From NCBI GenBank assembly GCA_964367715.1, contig CAYIYO010000001.1, forward strand, positions 27,729-91,728: a stretch of 64,000 nucleotides of DNA, in the 5' to 3' direction. Below, piece by piece: positions 15,171 through 23,964 of the stretch (positions within the stretch are counted from its first letter, which is position 1; each line of letters starts with the position of its first letter). A program made the translations under genes and the position numbers. The notes under the pieces are model-generated. The model saw only the letters and a program-made list of their open reading frames with translations. It was not told where the DNA came from and did no database searches. Source of the DNA: CAYIYO01 sp964367715. Its GTDB lineage: Bacteria; Chlamydiota; Chlamydiia; Chlamydiales; Criblamydiaceae.

Positions 15171-17756
15171 CTAGCCTAAGTGTTTACTGATTACGGATGT
15201 CATCTTGAACATGTTGATTGGTTCTGGTGAACCAAATACTTTTGCAAGCTTGCTGTCAGGGACAATCATCCGTTTATCCTTTTCATCTTGCAGATTATTC
15301 TCTTTAATATAAACCCATACTTGCTTCGTCACATCGCCACGAGAGAGTTCTGCGGTGCCGAGAAATTCAGCAAGGTCGTCACTGAGCTTCATTTTTGGTT
15401 GCACACGAGTAGAAGGGGTTTTTTTCTTTGTTGTTGCAGCTTTCTTCTTCGTTGCAGTTTTTGCTGCAGCGCCTTTTTTAGCGGGAGCCCCTTTTTTTCC
15501 ACCTTTCGTCTTTTTCTCGTAGGCAGTGCGTGGGTGATTAGGATATTTTGTTGCGACATCTTCTAAATTATTCACGATGACATCGCATTCGGGATAAGTC
15601 GAGCACGAGTAAAACGTTTTACCAAAACGCGATTTCCTCGATTGCAATCTTCCAGTACATCCAATTGCAGGACATGCGGGCATCTCACTTAAAGGAATGA
15701 ATACCTCTCCGCGTTTTGGAATGTTGACAATGCCGCGACATTCGGGATACTTGGTGCATCCAAGGAATGCTCCGAAGCGTCCGTGACGCAATTTCATTGG
15801 AGATTGGCATTCTGGACATGCTTGTTCCCAATTAAAATCTTCTGCATATTCTTCTTTGTTAAACGTCAGCTCTTCTAATGGTGCCGTGTGGCTGCATTCT
15901 GGATAGTTGGAGCATCCGTAAAAGTATTTATTTTTAAACCATACTTTTTGGAGTGTTCCCTTTTTGCAGGAAGGACATTCGATCTCTGTTGCGACACGTG
16001 GAACAAAGGCTTCTTTTTCTGCAATCGCAAGGTTGGCAATGAAAGGCCCCCAGAATTCGCTTAGCAGCTCTTTCCAATTTTTTTTGTTGTCAGCAACCAT
16101 TTCAAGACTGTCTTCCATTGAAGCAGTAAAATTGATGTCCATGATCTGCGTGAAGTTCGCTTCCAAGAGAGCAGCAATGACAAAGCCCAGCTCGGTTGGT
16201 TTTAGGCGTGCACTTTCTTTGACCGTATAGTCGCGGCTTTGAATTTTATTCATGATCGCGGCATAGGTCGAAGGGCGTCCGATCCCTGACTTTTCCAATT
16301 CTTTGACGAGTGATGCTTCCGTATAACGTGGGGGAGGACGGGTAAAGGCCTGGTCCGCAGTGAGATCCATAAGCTTTAATGCATCGCCTTCTTCGAGCGG
16401 AGGAAGCTGCTTGTTTTCATCGCTTTCGTCGTCGTCATCGAACTTTTCTTCGTAGACAGCGAGGAATCCTTGGAACTTGATGACAGATCCGGTTGCGCGG
16501 ACGATAATGCCGTTGTCGTTGGTGATGTCAGCAGAAAGAGTATCATAGACTGCTGGCATCATCTGCGATGCAATGAAACGGCGCCAGATGAGTTGGTAGA
16601 GAAGAAACTCTTCTTTTGTCAAATATTTTTGTATGCTTTCTGGCGTGTACTTAAGATTTGCTGGGCGGATGGCTTCGTGCGCATCTTGTGCACTTTTTTT
16701 GGTGGTATAGAATTTAGGGCTGTCAGGAAGGAAGTCAGGTCCATATGTTGTTTGGATGTAGTTGCGGACATCGCTGATGGCTTCGGGAGCGACGCGAACG
16801 GAATCCGTACGCATGTAGGTGATCAAACCTTCTGCGCCTTGGTCGCCAATCTCTATCCCTTCGTAAAGCTTTTGCGCGACGCTCATCGTACGGTTGGATG
16901 AAAAACCGTGGTGACGGCTGGCTTCCTGCTGGAGAGTTGACGTGATAAAAGGCGGAACAGCAAAGCGGCGTTTTTCCTTTTTTTCCACGTGTTCGACGCG
17001 GTAGCTACCCAGCTTCATTTGTGTAATCACTTGGTCCGCTATCTCTTTGTTGTTGATGATGAAGAGATTTTTTCCTTCGACCGGCTCTTTGTCTACCTTT
17101 CTTCCGTCCACAGAATATAGGGAGGCGCGGAATTGACGCTCTTCTTTGTGACCTTTTAACAGGGCGGCGAGATTCCAGTATTCCATGGGGAGGAAAGCCA
17201 TGATCTCTTTTTCGCGTTCGACTACAAATTTTAAGGCGACGGATTGCACGCGGCCGGCGGAGACAGATTCCCCTTTTCCTCTTTGGATGCGGCGATTTAA
17301 TATGGGGGAAATTTTGTATCCAACCATGCGATCGAGAAGACGGCGCGCTTGTTGGGCATCGACAAGACTTTGGTCAATTTCGCGGGGATGTTCAAGTGCT
17401 TTAAGAACGGCGTCTTTTGTGATCGAGTTAAAAGAGACCCGTTTTGTGACCGTATTTGTAGGAAGAATTTCTTTGATGTGCCAGGCAATCGCCTCTCCTT
17501 CGCGGTCGGGGTCGGGACAGAGATAGACAGTATCGCATCCTTTCGCGGCCTTTTGCAGGCTGGCAACGACCTTAAGCTTATCGGGCATCGTCACGTAGGT
17601 TGGAGTGAAGTTGTTTTCTACGTCGATCCCAAATTCTTTTTGAGGCAAATCGCGGATGTGGCCAATCGAAGATTCGAAAATGTATTTTGGCCCAAGAATT
17701 TTGCTCAACGTTTTGATTTTTGCAGGGGACTCGACAATGATGAGTGATTTTCCCAT
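15171..17756 (-). CDS. topA: DNA topoisomerase I with C-terminal SWIB domain
   Basis: 861 residues. An N-terminal Toprim domain (IVESPAKIKT) and the type IA core with catalytic Tyr in LITYMRTDSV are followed by three Cys4 zinc ribbons (from CPSCKKGT to about residue 740). A Lys/Ala-rich linker then leads to a SWIB/MDM2-type domain at about 785-861 (KMKLSDDLAEFLG to ISKHLG). It relaxes negative supercoils. The TopA-SWIB fusion is known from Chlamydiae. The gene lies 9 bp from both dprA and the cyclophilin gene. Confidence 0.96.
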   Translation of the reverse strand: MGKSLIIVESPAKIKTLSKILGPKYIFESSIGHIRDLPQKEFGIDVENNFTPTYVTMPDKLKVVASLQKAAKGCDTVYLCPDPDREGEAIAWHIKEILPTNTVTKRVSFNSITKDAVLKALEHPREIDQSLVDAQQARRLLDRMVGYKISPILNRRIQRGKGESVSAGRVQSVALKFVVEREKEIMAFLPMEYWNLAALLKGHKEERQFRASLYSVDGRKVDKEPVEGKNLFIINNKEIADQVITQMKLGSYRVEHVEKKEKRRFAVPPFITSTLQQEASRHHGFSSNRTMSVAQKLYEGIEIGDQGAEGLITYMRTDSVRVAPEAISDVRNYIQTTYGPDFLPDSPKFYTTKKSAQDAHEAIRPANLKYTPESIQKYLTKEEFLLYQLIWRRFIASQMMPAVYDTLSADITNDNGIIVRATGSVIKFQGFLAVYEEKFDDDDESDENKQLPPLEEGDALKLMDLTADQAFTRPPPRYTEASLVKELEKSGIGRPSTYAAIMNKIQSRDYTVKESARLKPTELGFVIAALLEANFTQIMDINFTASMEDSLEMVADNKKNWKELLSEFWGPFIANLAIAEKEAFVPRVATEIECPSCKKGTLQKVWFKNKYFYGCSNYPECSHTAPLEELTFNKEEYAEDFNWEQACPECQSPMKLRHGRFGAFLGCTKYPECRGIVNIPKRGEVFIPLSEMPACPAIGCTGRLQSRKSRFGKTFYSCSTYPECDVIVNNLEDVATKYPNHPRTAYEKKTKGGKKGAPAKKGAAAKTATKKKAATTKKKTPSTRVQPKMKLSDDLAEFLGTAELSRGDVTKQVWVYIKENNLQDEKDKRMIVPDSKLAKVFGSPEPINMFKMTSVISKHLG

Positions 17757-17765
17757 ATATTCTCC

Positions 17766-18884
17766 TTAAGAGAGCGATTTTTTATATAATTTTCCAGGAT
17801 ATTCTTTTATTACTTGCTTTAACAGTAAACCCATTAACAAAACAGACAATTTATTAACAGGAAGCTTTGTTAAGGATACCATCGTATCAATCGACACTTC
17901 GTCGTCCGGCATTAGTTTAAGTAGCTGAATTTCATCCTCTTGCAAAACAATGGCGCGCTTTTTAGGCTCCGCAGCCGACACCGCTTTTTTTCTGGTAAAG
18001 AGATCGTCAAAGGCGAACAAAATGTCGTCCGCTCTTTCCACCAACTGCGCTTGCCCTGTTTTAATCAGGAGCGAATTTCCCCGAAATGTTTCCGTATCCA
18101 CACGGCCTGGCAAGGCAAATAGGCGACGCTTATGGCGTTGCGCCAGCTGCATCGTTAACATCGCCCCACTTTTTTGGGGCGCTTCAATCAGCAATACCCC
18201 TTTAGACATCCCACTAACAATTCGATTGCGCTGCGGAAAGTTGGTACGGTCCGGAGGCGCCAACATCGGAAACTCACTAATTAAGGCCCCGTTCGCGACA
18301 ATTGCTTCTGCTAATCCACGGTTTTCCCTAGGATATACATCGGCAAGTCCGGAGCCGATCACTGCAATAGTACGTCCACCTTTTAATGCGCCCTTATGGG
18401 CAGCGGTATCCACTCCTCGGGCAAGACCACTGATGACCGTCATTCCCTCTCTCGCTAAATCGGTCCCAAACCTCTCGGCCATCTCTAAACCATAATGGCT
18501 CGCCGTCCGCGTTCCAATGACAGCAATCGCTTCATCGTCAGAGGGTTTGAGTGTCCCTTTCACATATAATAGAATAGGCGCATCGGGAATCCCTCTTAAT
18601 AGTGCGGGAAAACTAGGATCGTTGTAAGGGATGCGCGTCACATTATATTTGTGTACCAGCTCTATATTTTTTTTCCACGCCTCGTCATAGTTCCAGTGGC
18701 CCCACCCTCCCATCACTTTTGGTCCAAAGCCAGGAAGTGCGGCAATTTCTTGGAGAGGCGCTTCAAGAATTTCAAGAGCGGATCCAAAGTATCTCATCAA
18801 TAGACCGATTTTTACTGGACCCAACAAGGGGGTTCCACTAAGTATCGTTAGCGCATCAAGTTCTGTTAGTGCTGTTATAGACAT
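17766..18884 (-). CDS. dprA: DNA processing protein DprA/Smf
   Basis: 372 residues: an N-terminal helix-hairpin-helix region (LSGTPLLGPVKIG), a Rossmann-like DprA core with GTRTASHYG, SGLARGVDTAAHKGAL and FPQRNRIVSGMS, and a C-terminal winged-helix domain (about 310-372). DprA loads RecA on incoming single-stranded DNA during natural transformation. I prefer the ATG at 18884 (GAGTGG upstream) to an in-frame ATG at 18944, whose extra residues are not family-like. It heads the dprA-topA operon. Confidence 0.93.
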   Translation of the reverse strand: MSITALTELDALTILSGTPLLGPVKIGLLMRYFGSALEILEAPLQEIAALPGFGPKVMGGWGHWNYDEAWKKNIELVHKYNVTRIPYNDPSFPALLRGIPDAPILLYVKGTLKPSDDEAIAVIGTRTASHYGLEMAERFGTDLAREGMTVISGLARGVDTAAHKGALKGGRTIAVIGSGLADVYPRENRGLAEAIVANGALISEFPMLAPPDRTNFPQRNRIVSGMSKGVLLIEAPQKSGAMLTMQLAQRHKRRLFALPGRVDTETFRGNSLLIKTGQAQLVERADDILFAFDDLFTRKKAVSAAEPKKRAIVLQEDEIQLLKLMPDDEVSIDTMVSLTKLPVNKLSVLLMGLLLKQVIKEYPGKLYKKSLS

Positions 18885-19060
18885 TCTATTCCACTCGTAA
18901 AAGAGAGTGAATTTGCCAATTTTTCTTTTTGATGTCCAGTGCAATCGATTGCAAGAAGAAGGTTCTCTACTGCGAAATACTAAAGGAAAGTTTCTTTTTA
19001 TGCAAGGAAAGCACTAATTTAAAGCATTAAGCATAAGTAGCAAGAAGAAAAATAATTAAT

Positions 19061-19108
19061 TATACACAAGTGAAATCAACAATCAAATTTTGAATTCACT
19101 TGTGTATA
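19061..19108. repeat. 48-bp palindromic repeat, TATACACAAGTG type
   Basis: Arms TATACACAAGTGAAATCA and TGAATTCACTTGTGTATA flank a short AT-rich centre. Same length as the copies at 11722 and 20818. It lies upstream of dprA, a few bases from the minus-strand terminator at 19113-19144. The stretch 18885-19060 holds no further feature that I can support. Confidence 0.85.
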
Positions 19109-19112
19109 AAAT

Positions 19113-19144
19113 AAAAAAGGCGGCTATCGGGAAGATGGCCGCCT
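19113..19144 (-). terminator. Intrinsic terminator
   Basis: On the minus strand AGGCGGC and GCCGCCT form a 7-bp GC-rich stem followed by six T residues. It lies 25 bp downstream of the small minus-strand frame at 19169-19357, which implies real transcription of this otherwise gene-poor stretch. Confidence 0.8.
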
Positions 19145-19168
19145 GAAAGGTCAGTTGTCAATTCTTTA

Positions 19169-19357
19169 TTAGAATGACACGTTAATTCTTCCTCTTACCT
19201 GGACAATTGTGTTGTCTGATAGGGAAGAATTCTCCGTTATACGCCTATTGATGAGAACTTTAAGTTCCGGTTCAAACCCCATTTCTCTTTCGAGAAGGTG
19301 CGGTTGCTCAACGATTTCCACCTCATCAAAGGCGAGAGAGCAAATTTTAGGACTCAC
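19169..19357 (-). CDS. Small hypothetical protein or gene remnant
   Basis: A 62-residue frame with a GTG start and GGAG about 8 nt upstream, ending in VQVRGRINVSF. The terminal Phe and alternating pattern resemble the last strand of an outer-membrane barrel, so it may be the tail of a decayed outer-membrane protein gene. A clear terminator follows. I do not recognise a family, and it could also be a genuine small protein. Confidence 0.35.
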   Translation of the reverse strand: MSPKICSLAFDEVEIVEQPHLLEREMGFEPELKVLINRRITENSSLSDNTIVQVRGRINVSF

Positions 19358-19413
19358 GGTACGACTCCATTTCTCTCAATATTAAGAGAAAATGATCGGA
19401 AAGATGGTCCCTT

Positions 19414-19623
19414 CTACTTCCGTTCGAACCCCTCTACAAACTCCTCCAAGCGTGTAGAAAGTGCGACAGCAATGGCATCATTGAATGATGCTGTTGCGAC
19501 TTTAGCATAGAGAGAATGGGAGCGAACATTTCTATTTAAATGCTTTTTTGTGAAAATTCCCCAACTTCCACTAAAAGCATGTGAATAGTGATGCGCGCGC
19601 TCTAACATTCGCCTCGTTCTCAT
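19414..19623 (-). CDS. Small hypothetical protein or gene remnant
   Basis: A 69-residue basic N-terminus (MRTRRMLERAHHYSHAFSGS) leads to an Ala-rich helix (KVATASFNDAIAVALSTRLE). An internal ATG five codons in has a better ribosome site (GAGG). It lies 56 bp upstream of the frame at 19169-19357, in a different reading frame, so the two could be fragments of one broken gene or two small co-transcribed genes. No family recognised. Confidence 0.35.
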   Translation of the reverse strand: MRTRRMLERAHHYSHAFSGSWGIFTKKHLNRNVRSHSLYAKVATASFNDAIAVALSTRLEEFVEGFERK

Positions 19624-19689
19624 GAAATCCGATTTAATGAGAAGTAAAGCAACGCAAGTAAAAGATCCTCAGTTTCCTGTACGATTCTA

Positions 19690-19928
19690 TCTCGGTATCG
19701 TTTTTTAATAGCCGGATCGCTATTGGTAGCGATACTGAGTTTTTATTCTTATTTATTTAGTGTCTGATAGTCGTGGATGCGAGCGGATATCGATAGTTTT
19801 CGATATCTAATGCCTTGTGTCACCTCCTTATCGCTCTAAATGGCGCCACCGTTTTCAGACGAAAACTCTGCATTAAACAGTTGTGTGCAGAGCGGCCTAA
19901 TACACAAAAGGCCTTACTGCGTTTTTTT
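19690..19928 (+). ncRNA. Structured non-coding region, candidate small RNA or leader
   Basis: Successive stems are visible: CTCGGTATCG with CGATACTGAG (19690-19739, enclosing AATAGC/GCTATT), GATATCGATAG/TTCGATATC, GTTTTC/GAAAAC, CTCTGCA/TGCAGAG (19866-19892), and GCAG-GGCC with GGCC-CTGC followed by seven T residues (19887-19928). The last two stems share GCAG and exclude each other, as in a terminator/antiterminator pair. On the other strand AAGGAGGTGA precedes no proper start codon. No match to tmRNA, SRP RNA or RNase P RNA is apparent. Confidence 0.35.
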
Positions 19929-19985
19929 ATCAGTAAAATAATTTTTTCGCAATAATAACTAATCCAGATTGGGTGGAATTCGTTA

Positions 19986-20726
19986 CTATTGTTGCAAAGC
20001 TTTTATTCTCGCATCGATATAAACGGAGAGAGGAAGGGTGCCGATCACGAAATTATTTGATAGTGATTGGAAGCTGGAGGTGTAGTTTCCTGTCGTGGTA
20101 TATTGTTTGAAATCGGTCCATGCGGAGCGTTCTGCCGAGGGATTATCGGTTAGTTGGTTGAGGAGGGAGATGCGTAGTTGAGTGAAGGCGAGGAGAAGGG
20201 AGTCGGCATTTTCTTTATTTTCGGCAAGAAGTTGTTCTTTTAGTGCTTGGCTGTCGGTGAGTGCTTGGCTGTAGTTGCCGTTGCTGATGAGGAGGCTTGT
20301 GTTGGCGAAGGCGTTGTAGAGGGGGAGGTTGTTATTTGCTGTGCGTTTAATGGCGGATTCCCCGAAAGGAGTGGCTTCGGTGACCTTGTTTTGATTGAGT
20401 AGGGCTTGAGCCAGCCAGCCGTCGTATTTTGCATTAAGGTCGGGGTGTTTTGAGAGAATGTCGCGAAGGTCATCGAGAGCTTCCTGTTGTGCGAGTGCCG
20501 AGGCGGTAGATTTCGTGTTTGCGATTATGGAGAAGTTATTGGCAGCTTTAATGTAGTCCGTTTGTGCTTGGGTGGAATTTGAAGAGCTGACTCTGTAGAC
20601 AACGAAAAGTACGGCAACGGCTAGGATAAGACCTTGGATCAGCATGCGAAAATTGTCAGAGATCCAAAGTACAGCCGGGTGGTCCATTAGTGAAGGAGAG
20701 AGGGGGTGGTGGTCTTCTTTTTTCAT
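19986..20726 (-). CDS. Hypothetical single-pass membrane protein with TPR-like helical region
   Basis: 246 residues with one membrane helix near the N-terminus (about 28-46, LIQGLILAVAVLFVVYRV), placing the rest outside or facing the periplasm, then an Ala/Leu-rich helical domain (55-246) with a TPR-like spacing (e.g. YNAFANTSLLISNGNYSQAL). The layout resembles YfgM-type membrane TPR proteins, but the sequence is not diagnostic. I chose the ATG at 20726. An upstream in-frame ATG at 20789 lies at the edge of a palindromic repeat and adds 21 unconvincing residues. Confidence 0.7.
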   Translation of the reverse strand: MKKEDHHPLSPSLMDHPAVLWISDNFRMLIQGLILAVAVLFVVYRVSSSNSTQAQTDYIKAANNFSIIANTKSTASALAQQEALDDLRDILSKHPDLNAKYDGWLAQALLNQNKVTEATPFGESAIKRTANNNLPLYNAFANTSLLISNGNYSQALTDSQALKEQLLAENKENADSLLLAFTQLRISLLNQLTDNPSAERSAWTDFKQYTTTGNYTSSFQSLSNNFVIGTLPLSVYIDARIKALQQ

Positions 20727-20770
20727 ATTGTCTCTGCGCTTTTTCTGTCTGTTACCTATTAATGGAAGTA

Positions 20771-20819
20771 TATACCGTTCGTGGTTCAAAAATCTAAATT
20801 TTGAATCACGTTCGGTATA
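20771..20819. repeat. 49-bp palindromic repeat, TATACCGTTCG type
   Basis: TATACCGTTCGTGGTTCAAA and TTTTGAATCACGTTCGGTATA-like arms face each other around a short centre. It directly abuts the TATACACAAGTG palindrome at 20818, sharing the terminal TA. A third arm type with the same TATAC/GTATA ends. Confidence 0.75.
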
Positions 20820-20865
20820 TACACAAGTGAAATCAAAAATCGGTTCTTGATTTCACTTGTGTATA
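20818..20865. repeat. 48-bp palindromic repeat, TATACACAAGTG type
   Basis: TATACACAAGTGAAATCAAA and TTGATTTCACTTGTGTATA form an almost perfect hairpin around AATCGGTTC. It is the cleanest copy in the window and lies in the divergent spacer upstream of parB. Confidence 0.87.
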
Positions 20866-20992
20866 ATAGTGTCACCCAGTTTGTATAAAAATAAAATTTC
20901 TAGCAGTTTTTCTAGATAGTTATACGCAACCTGGGTTAGTGTACAACCACTATACAATCATATTCTGTACCGCATAAATGTAAAGAAAAATC
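20866..20992 (+). other. Spacer upstream of parB with imperfect inverted repeat
   Basis: ACCCAGTTTGTATAA (from 20872) and TTATACGCAACCTGGGT (ending near 20936) are imperfect inverted repeats around CTAG-containing inner arms (TTTCTAG / CTAGA). It may be another, more diverged, member of the TATA-ended palindromes or a leader structure of the parB operon. No parS-like palindrome is evident. Confidence 0.35.
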
Positions 20993-21790
20993 ATGGAAGA
21001 GTTAAAAGAGATCGCTGTAGAGTTGATCGATGTGAATCCTCACCAGCCCCGCCGCCACTTTTTGATGGCAGAGCTCGAAGGCCTTTCAGCTTCAATAAAG
21101 GAGATGGGATTGATCCATCCGCCGCTTGTTAGGCCGCTGCAGAATGGCCGTTATGAGCTTGTTTCTGGGGAGCGCCGTTTTCGTGCAGCGCAGATGGCAC
21201 AGATGGTACGTATTCCTGTAATTGTTCGCGAAAGTAGCGAAAGCCTTTCTGCTCAGCAGGCATTGGTCGAAAATATTCAACGTGTCGATTTGAATCCTTT
21301 GGAGATCGCGCTTGCGTTGCGGGATCTAATTGAGGAGTTTGGGTATTCCCAGGAGGAGCTTGCTCATAAGATTGGAAAAAATCGATCGACTGTTTCTAAC
21401 TATTTAAGATTGTTGGCGTTGCCGCGACAGATCCAAGAGAGTATTGGAAGTGGCGCGTTGACGATGGGGCATGCGAAAGCTGTTCTTGCGATGGAAGGAT
21501 TTGAAAAACAAATTTGGCTTTTCGAAATGATCATGAGAGATGATCTCACGGTCAGAGAAGCCGAACAGGCGGCGCAGCGTTTGAATGAAAAGGCCAAGAA
21601 AAAGCCATTGGTTTATGCCAATAGAGACTTTTTCTTGGAGCAGCTAGAAGAAAAAATTCAATATCGCTTAGGAACGAAGGTGAACATCCAAGCGAAGGGC
21701 AAGCGCGGAAGAATTAGTATCGATTATTATAGTTTAGATGATTTGGATCGATTGCTTGAATTGATAGGAGTCGAAAACTCAGGACTGTAA
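20993..21790 (+). CDS. parB: Chromosome-partitioning protein ParB
   Basis: 265 residues. The N-terminal ParB/Srx CTPase fold has VNPHQPRRHF, the GERRFRAA loop and the ENIQR motif. A central helix-turn-helix (about 115-150, YSQEELAHKIGKNRSTVSNYLRLL) recognises parS, and a C-terminal region mediates dimerisation. It organises the origin region with ParA and SMC. No parA is adjacent. Instead the TAA stop is followed directly by the copA ATG, an unusual partner. Confidence 0.94.
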   Translation: MEELKEIAVELIDVNPHQPRRHFLMAELEGLSASIKEMGLIHPPLVRPLQNGRYELVSGERRFRAAQMAQMVRIPVIVRESSESLSAQQALVENIQRVDLNPLEIALALRDLIEEFGYSQEELAHKIGKNRSTVSNYLRLLALPRQIQESIGSGALTMGHAKAVLAMEGFEKQIWLFEMIMRDDLTVREAEQAAQRLNEKAKKKPLVYANRDFFLEQLEEKIQYRLGTKVNIQAKGKRGRISIDYYSLDDLDRLLELIGVENSGL

Positions 21791-23962
21791 ATGCATCGAG
21801 TGGAGTTAAAAATTCATGGGATGGGGTGTGTGTCGTGTGTGCACGCCATTAAGAAACAGCTATTGAAAGTTCGGGGGGTCGAAGAGGTCTCCGTTAATTT
21901 TTCGACAGGAAAAGCATATGTAACTGTTAAAGACGATTATCCAAACGAAGCCTCTCTATTGGAAGCAATCTCTAAAGCGGGTTACGATGCTGTATTAAAA
22001 GTCGATCAGGAGGAGGATCCTTTTGATACTGGGGTGCATCTGCATTCTAAGGACAAGACCGACTTTTTTAAGTTTATCACCGCTGCCTTATTGACTTTTC
22101 CTCTTCTTGTACAGATGGGCTATGCGTTTTATGGAGGGCTTCATCTGATTCCTGATTGGATAGAAGCGGCCCTTGGAACGATGGTCCAATTTTTTTGCGG
22201 GGCCACCTTCTATCGTGGTTCCTATTATTCCCTTAAAGTGCGCGCTGCCAATATGGACGTCTTAATTGCTTTGGGCACGAGCGCTGCCTATGGCTTTAGC
22301 ATGGCCGTTCTCTTTTTTGATCTCAATCAACCCGTTTATTTTGAAAGTAGTGCGATGATTGTAACGTTGGTACTGTTTGGACGCTGGTTGGAGTCCCTGA
22401 CGCGTGGAAAAACGTCGGAAGCGATCAACAAGTTGCTGCATTTGCGCCCAAAGATAGCGCTAGTGGAAGTGGAGGGAAAATTAAAAGAAGTTCTTGTAGA
22501 ATCCATTAAGGTCGGCGACATTTTTATGGTGAGGCCCGGAGAAAATGTTCCGGTGGATGGCGTTGTGATCGAGGGCGAATCGACCGTCGATGAGTCGATG
22601 CTAACCGGAGAAAGCATGCCCCTTCAGAAAGTTGTTGGGGAGAAAGTGTGGGCGGCGACCACAAATATTGATCGCCCCTTGAAGGGGCGCGCAGAAAAGG
22701 TGGGGAAAGACACGGTTTTGAGTGGAATTATTCGCCTTGTGGAAGAAGCGCAGCATTCAAAGGCGCCGATCCAATATCTTGCTGATGAAATCTCAACGTA
22801 TTTTGTTCCGGTTATTGTCGGATTTAGTGCCTTCACCTTTTTAGCGTGGGCGGCGATCACAGGAAATTTTTTCGAAGGGATGACCAGTGCCGTTGCCGTA
22901 TTAGTGATCGCTTGCCCTTGTGCGTTAGGGATGGCGACACCTACTGTGATTGTTGTCGCAAGTGGGATTGGAGCGCGTAAAGGAATTTTATTTAAAAATG
23001 CGGCTGCCCTTGAATATGCCGAGACCTTAAAAACGATTGTTATTGATAAAACGGGAACCTTGACTTTAGGAAAGCCGCAGGTGGCCTCCGTCTATCCGCT
23101 GCCTGGTGTCAGCGAGGAAAAAGTGATGCGGGTGGCAGCCTCATTAGAAAGCTTTTCAAATCATCCCTTAGCGCATGCGATTGTTGAGGATGCGAAAGAC
23201 ATTGGGGTCGATACGTCCATTGTTGTCGACGTTCATGAAAAGCCAGGAAAGGGTGTGTCTGGACGCATTGCAGGCGTCTATAGCTTTGTGGGTTCTCCTA
23301 AATATGCCGAAGAAGCAGGAAAGGCAATTCCTGAAGAGATGTTGAAGCCAATTCTTGAAAAAGGAAAAAGCGTTGTTGTCGTATGGACAGAGGATAAAAT
23401 CCTTGGAGTCATTTTGATTACGGATCCTATTCGTCCAAATAGCATTGACGCCATAAAAACGATGCATGCGAATGGCTTAAAGGTCGTGATGATCACAGGA
23501 GATCATGCAAAGACTGCAGAGACCATTGCTAAGCAAGTCGGCATCGATGCTTATGAAGCTGAGGTATTACCCGATAAAAAAGGGGAGAAAATTAAAGAGT
23601 TCATGAAAGAAGGGAACTTTATTGGAATGGTCGGAGACGGCATCAACGATGCTCCCGCTTTGGCAATGGCAACGGTTGGCTTTGCCATCGGTGCAGGAAG
23701 CGATATTGCTATCGAAACAGCAGATGTTGTTCTCATTCGTAATGACTTAATTGGTGTGGTGCAAACGATCATGTTATCAAAAAAAACGTTTCGCACCATC
23801 CGACAAAATCTCTTTTTTGCATTTATTTATAACATTTTAGGAATTCCTTTGGCGGCATTTGGATTGCTGAATCCTGTGGTGGCGGCTGCTGCAATGTCCT
23901 TGAGCTCTATTTCAGTCGTTGCGAACGCATTGCTATTGCGTTATCGGGCGCGGAGGCTATGA
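21791..23962 (+). CDS. copA: Copper-exporting P1B-type ATPase
   Basis: 723 residues: one N-terminal heavy-metal domain (GMGCVSC), eight membrane segments, the actuator motif TGES, membrane CPC (ACPCALG), phosphorylation site DKTGT, SNHPLA and a [10 protein letters not shown] hinge. The Cu(I) signatures are CPC in helix 6, YN in helix 7 ([14 protein letters not shown]) and MSLSS in helix 8, assigning it to the P1B-1 copper pumps. It expels Cu(I), or delivers it to envelope cuproenzymes. Placed between parB and the Bat genes with no gaps. Confidence 0.94.
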   Translation: MHRVELKIHGMGCVSCVHAIKKQLLKVRGVEEVSVNFSTGKAYVTVKDDYPNEASLLEAISKAGYDAVLKVDQEEDPFDTGVHLHSKDKTDFFKFITAALLTFPLLVQMGYAFYGGLHLIPDWIEAALGTMVQFFCGATFYRGSYYSLKVRAANMDVLIALGTSAAYGFSMAVLFFDLNQPVYFESSAMIVTLVLFGRWLESLTRGKTSEAINKLLHLRPKIALVEVEGKLKEVLVESIKVGDIFMVRPGENVPVDGVVIEGESTVDESMLTGESMPLQKVVGEKVWAATTNIDRPLKGRAEKVGKDTVLSGIIRLVEEAQHSKAPIQYLADEISTYFVPVIVGFSAFTFLAWAAITGNFFEGMTSAVAVLVIACPCALGMATPTVIVVASGIGARKGILFKNAAALEYAETLKTIVIDKTGTLTLGKPQVASVYPLPGVSEEKVMRVAASLESFSNHPLAHAIVEDAKDIGVDTSIVVDVHEKPGKGVSGRIAGVYSFVGSPKYAEEAGKAIPEEMLKPILEKGKSVVVVWTEDKILGVILITDPIRPNSIDAIKTMHANGLKVVMITGDHAKTAETIAKQVGIDAYEAEVLPDKKGEKIKEFMKEGNFIGMVGDGINDAPALAMATVGFAIGAGSDIAIETADVVLIRNDLIGVVQTIMLSKKTFRTIRQNLFFAFIYNILGIPLAAFGLLNPVVAAAAMSLSSISVVANALLLRYRARRL

Positions 23963-23964
23963 GC

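Noticed and set aside
19801..19840. CACCTCCTTA resembling the 3' end of 16S rRNA
   Set aside because: Only about ten bases match and nothing else of 16S rRNA is near; on the other strand it is simply a ribosome-binding-like AAGGAGGTG.
19690..19928. tmRNA, SRP RNA or RNase P RNA
   Set aside because: None of the conserved core motifs of these RNAs could be found on either strand.
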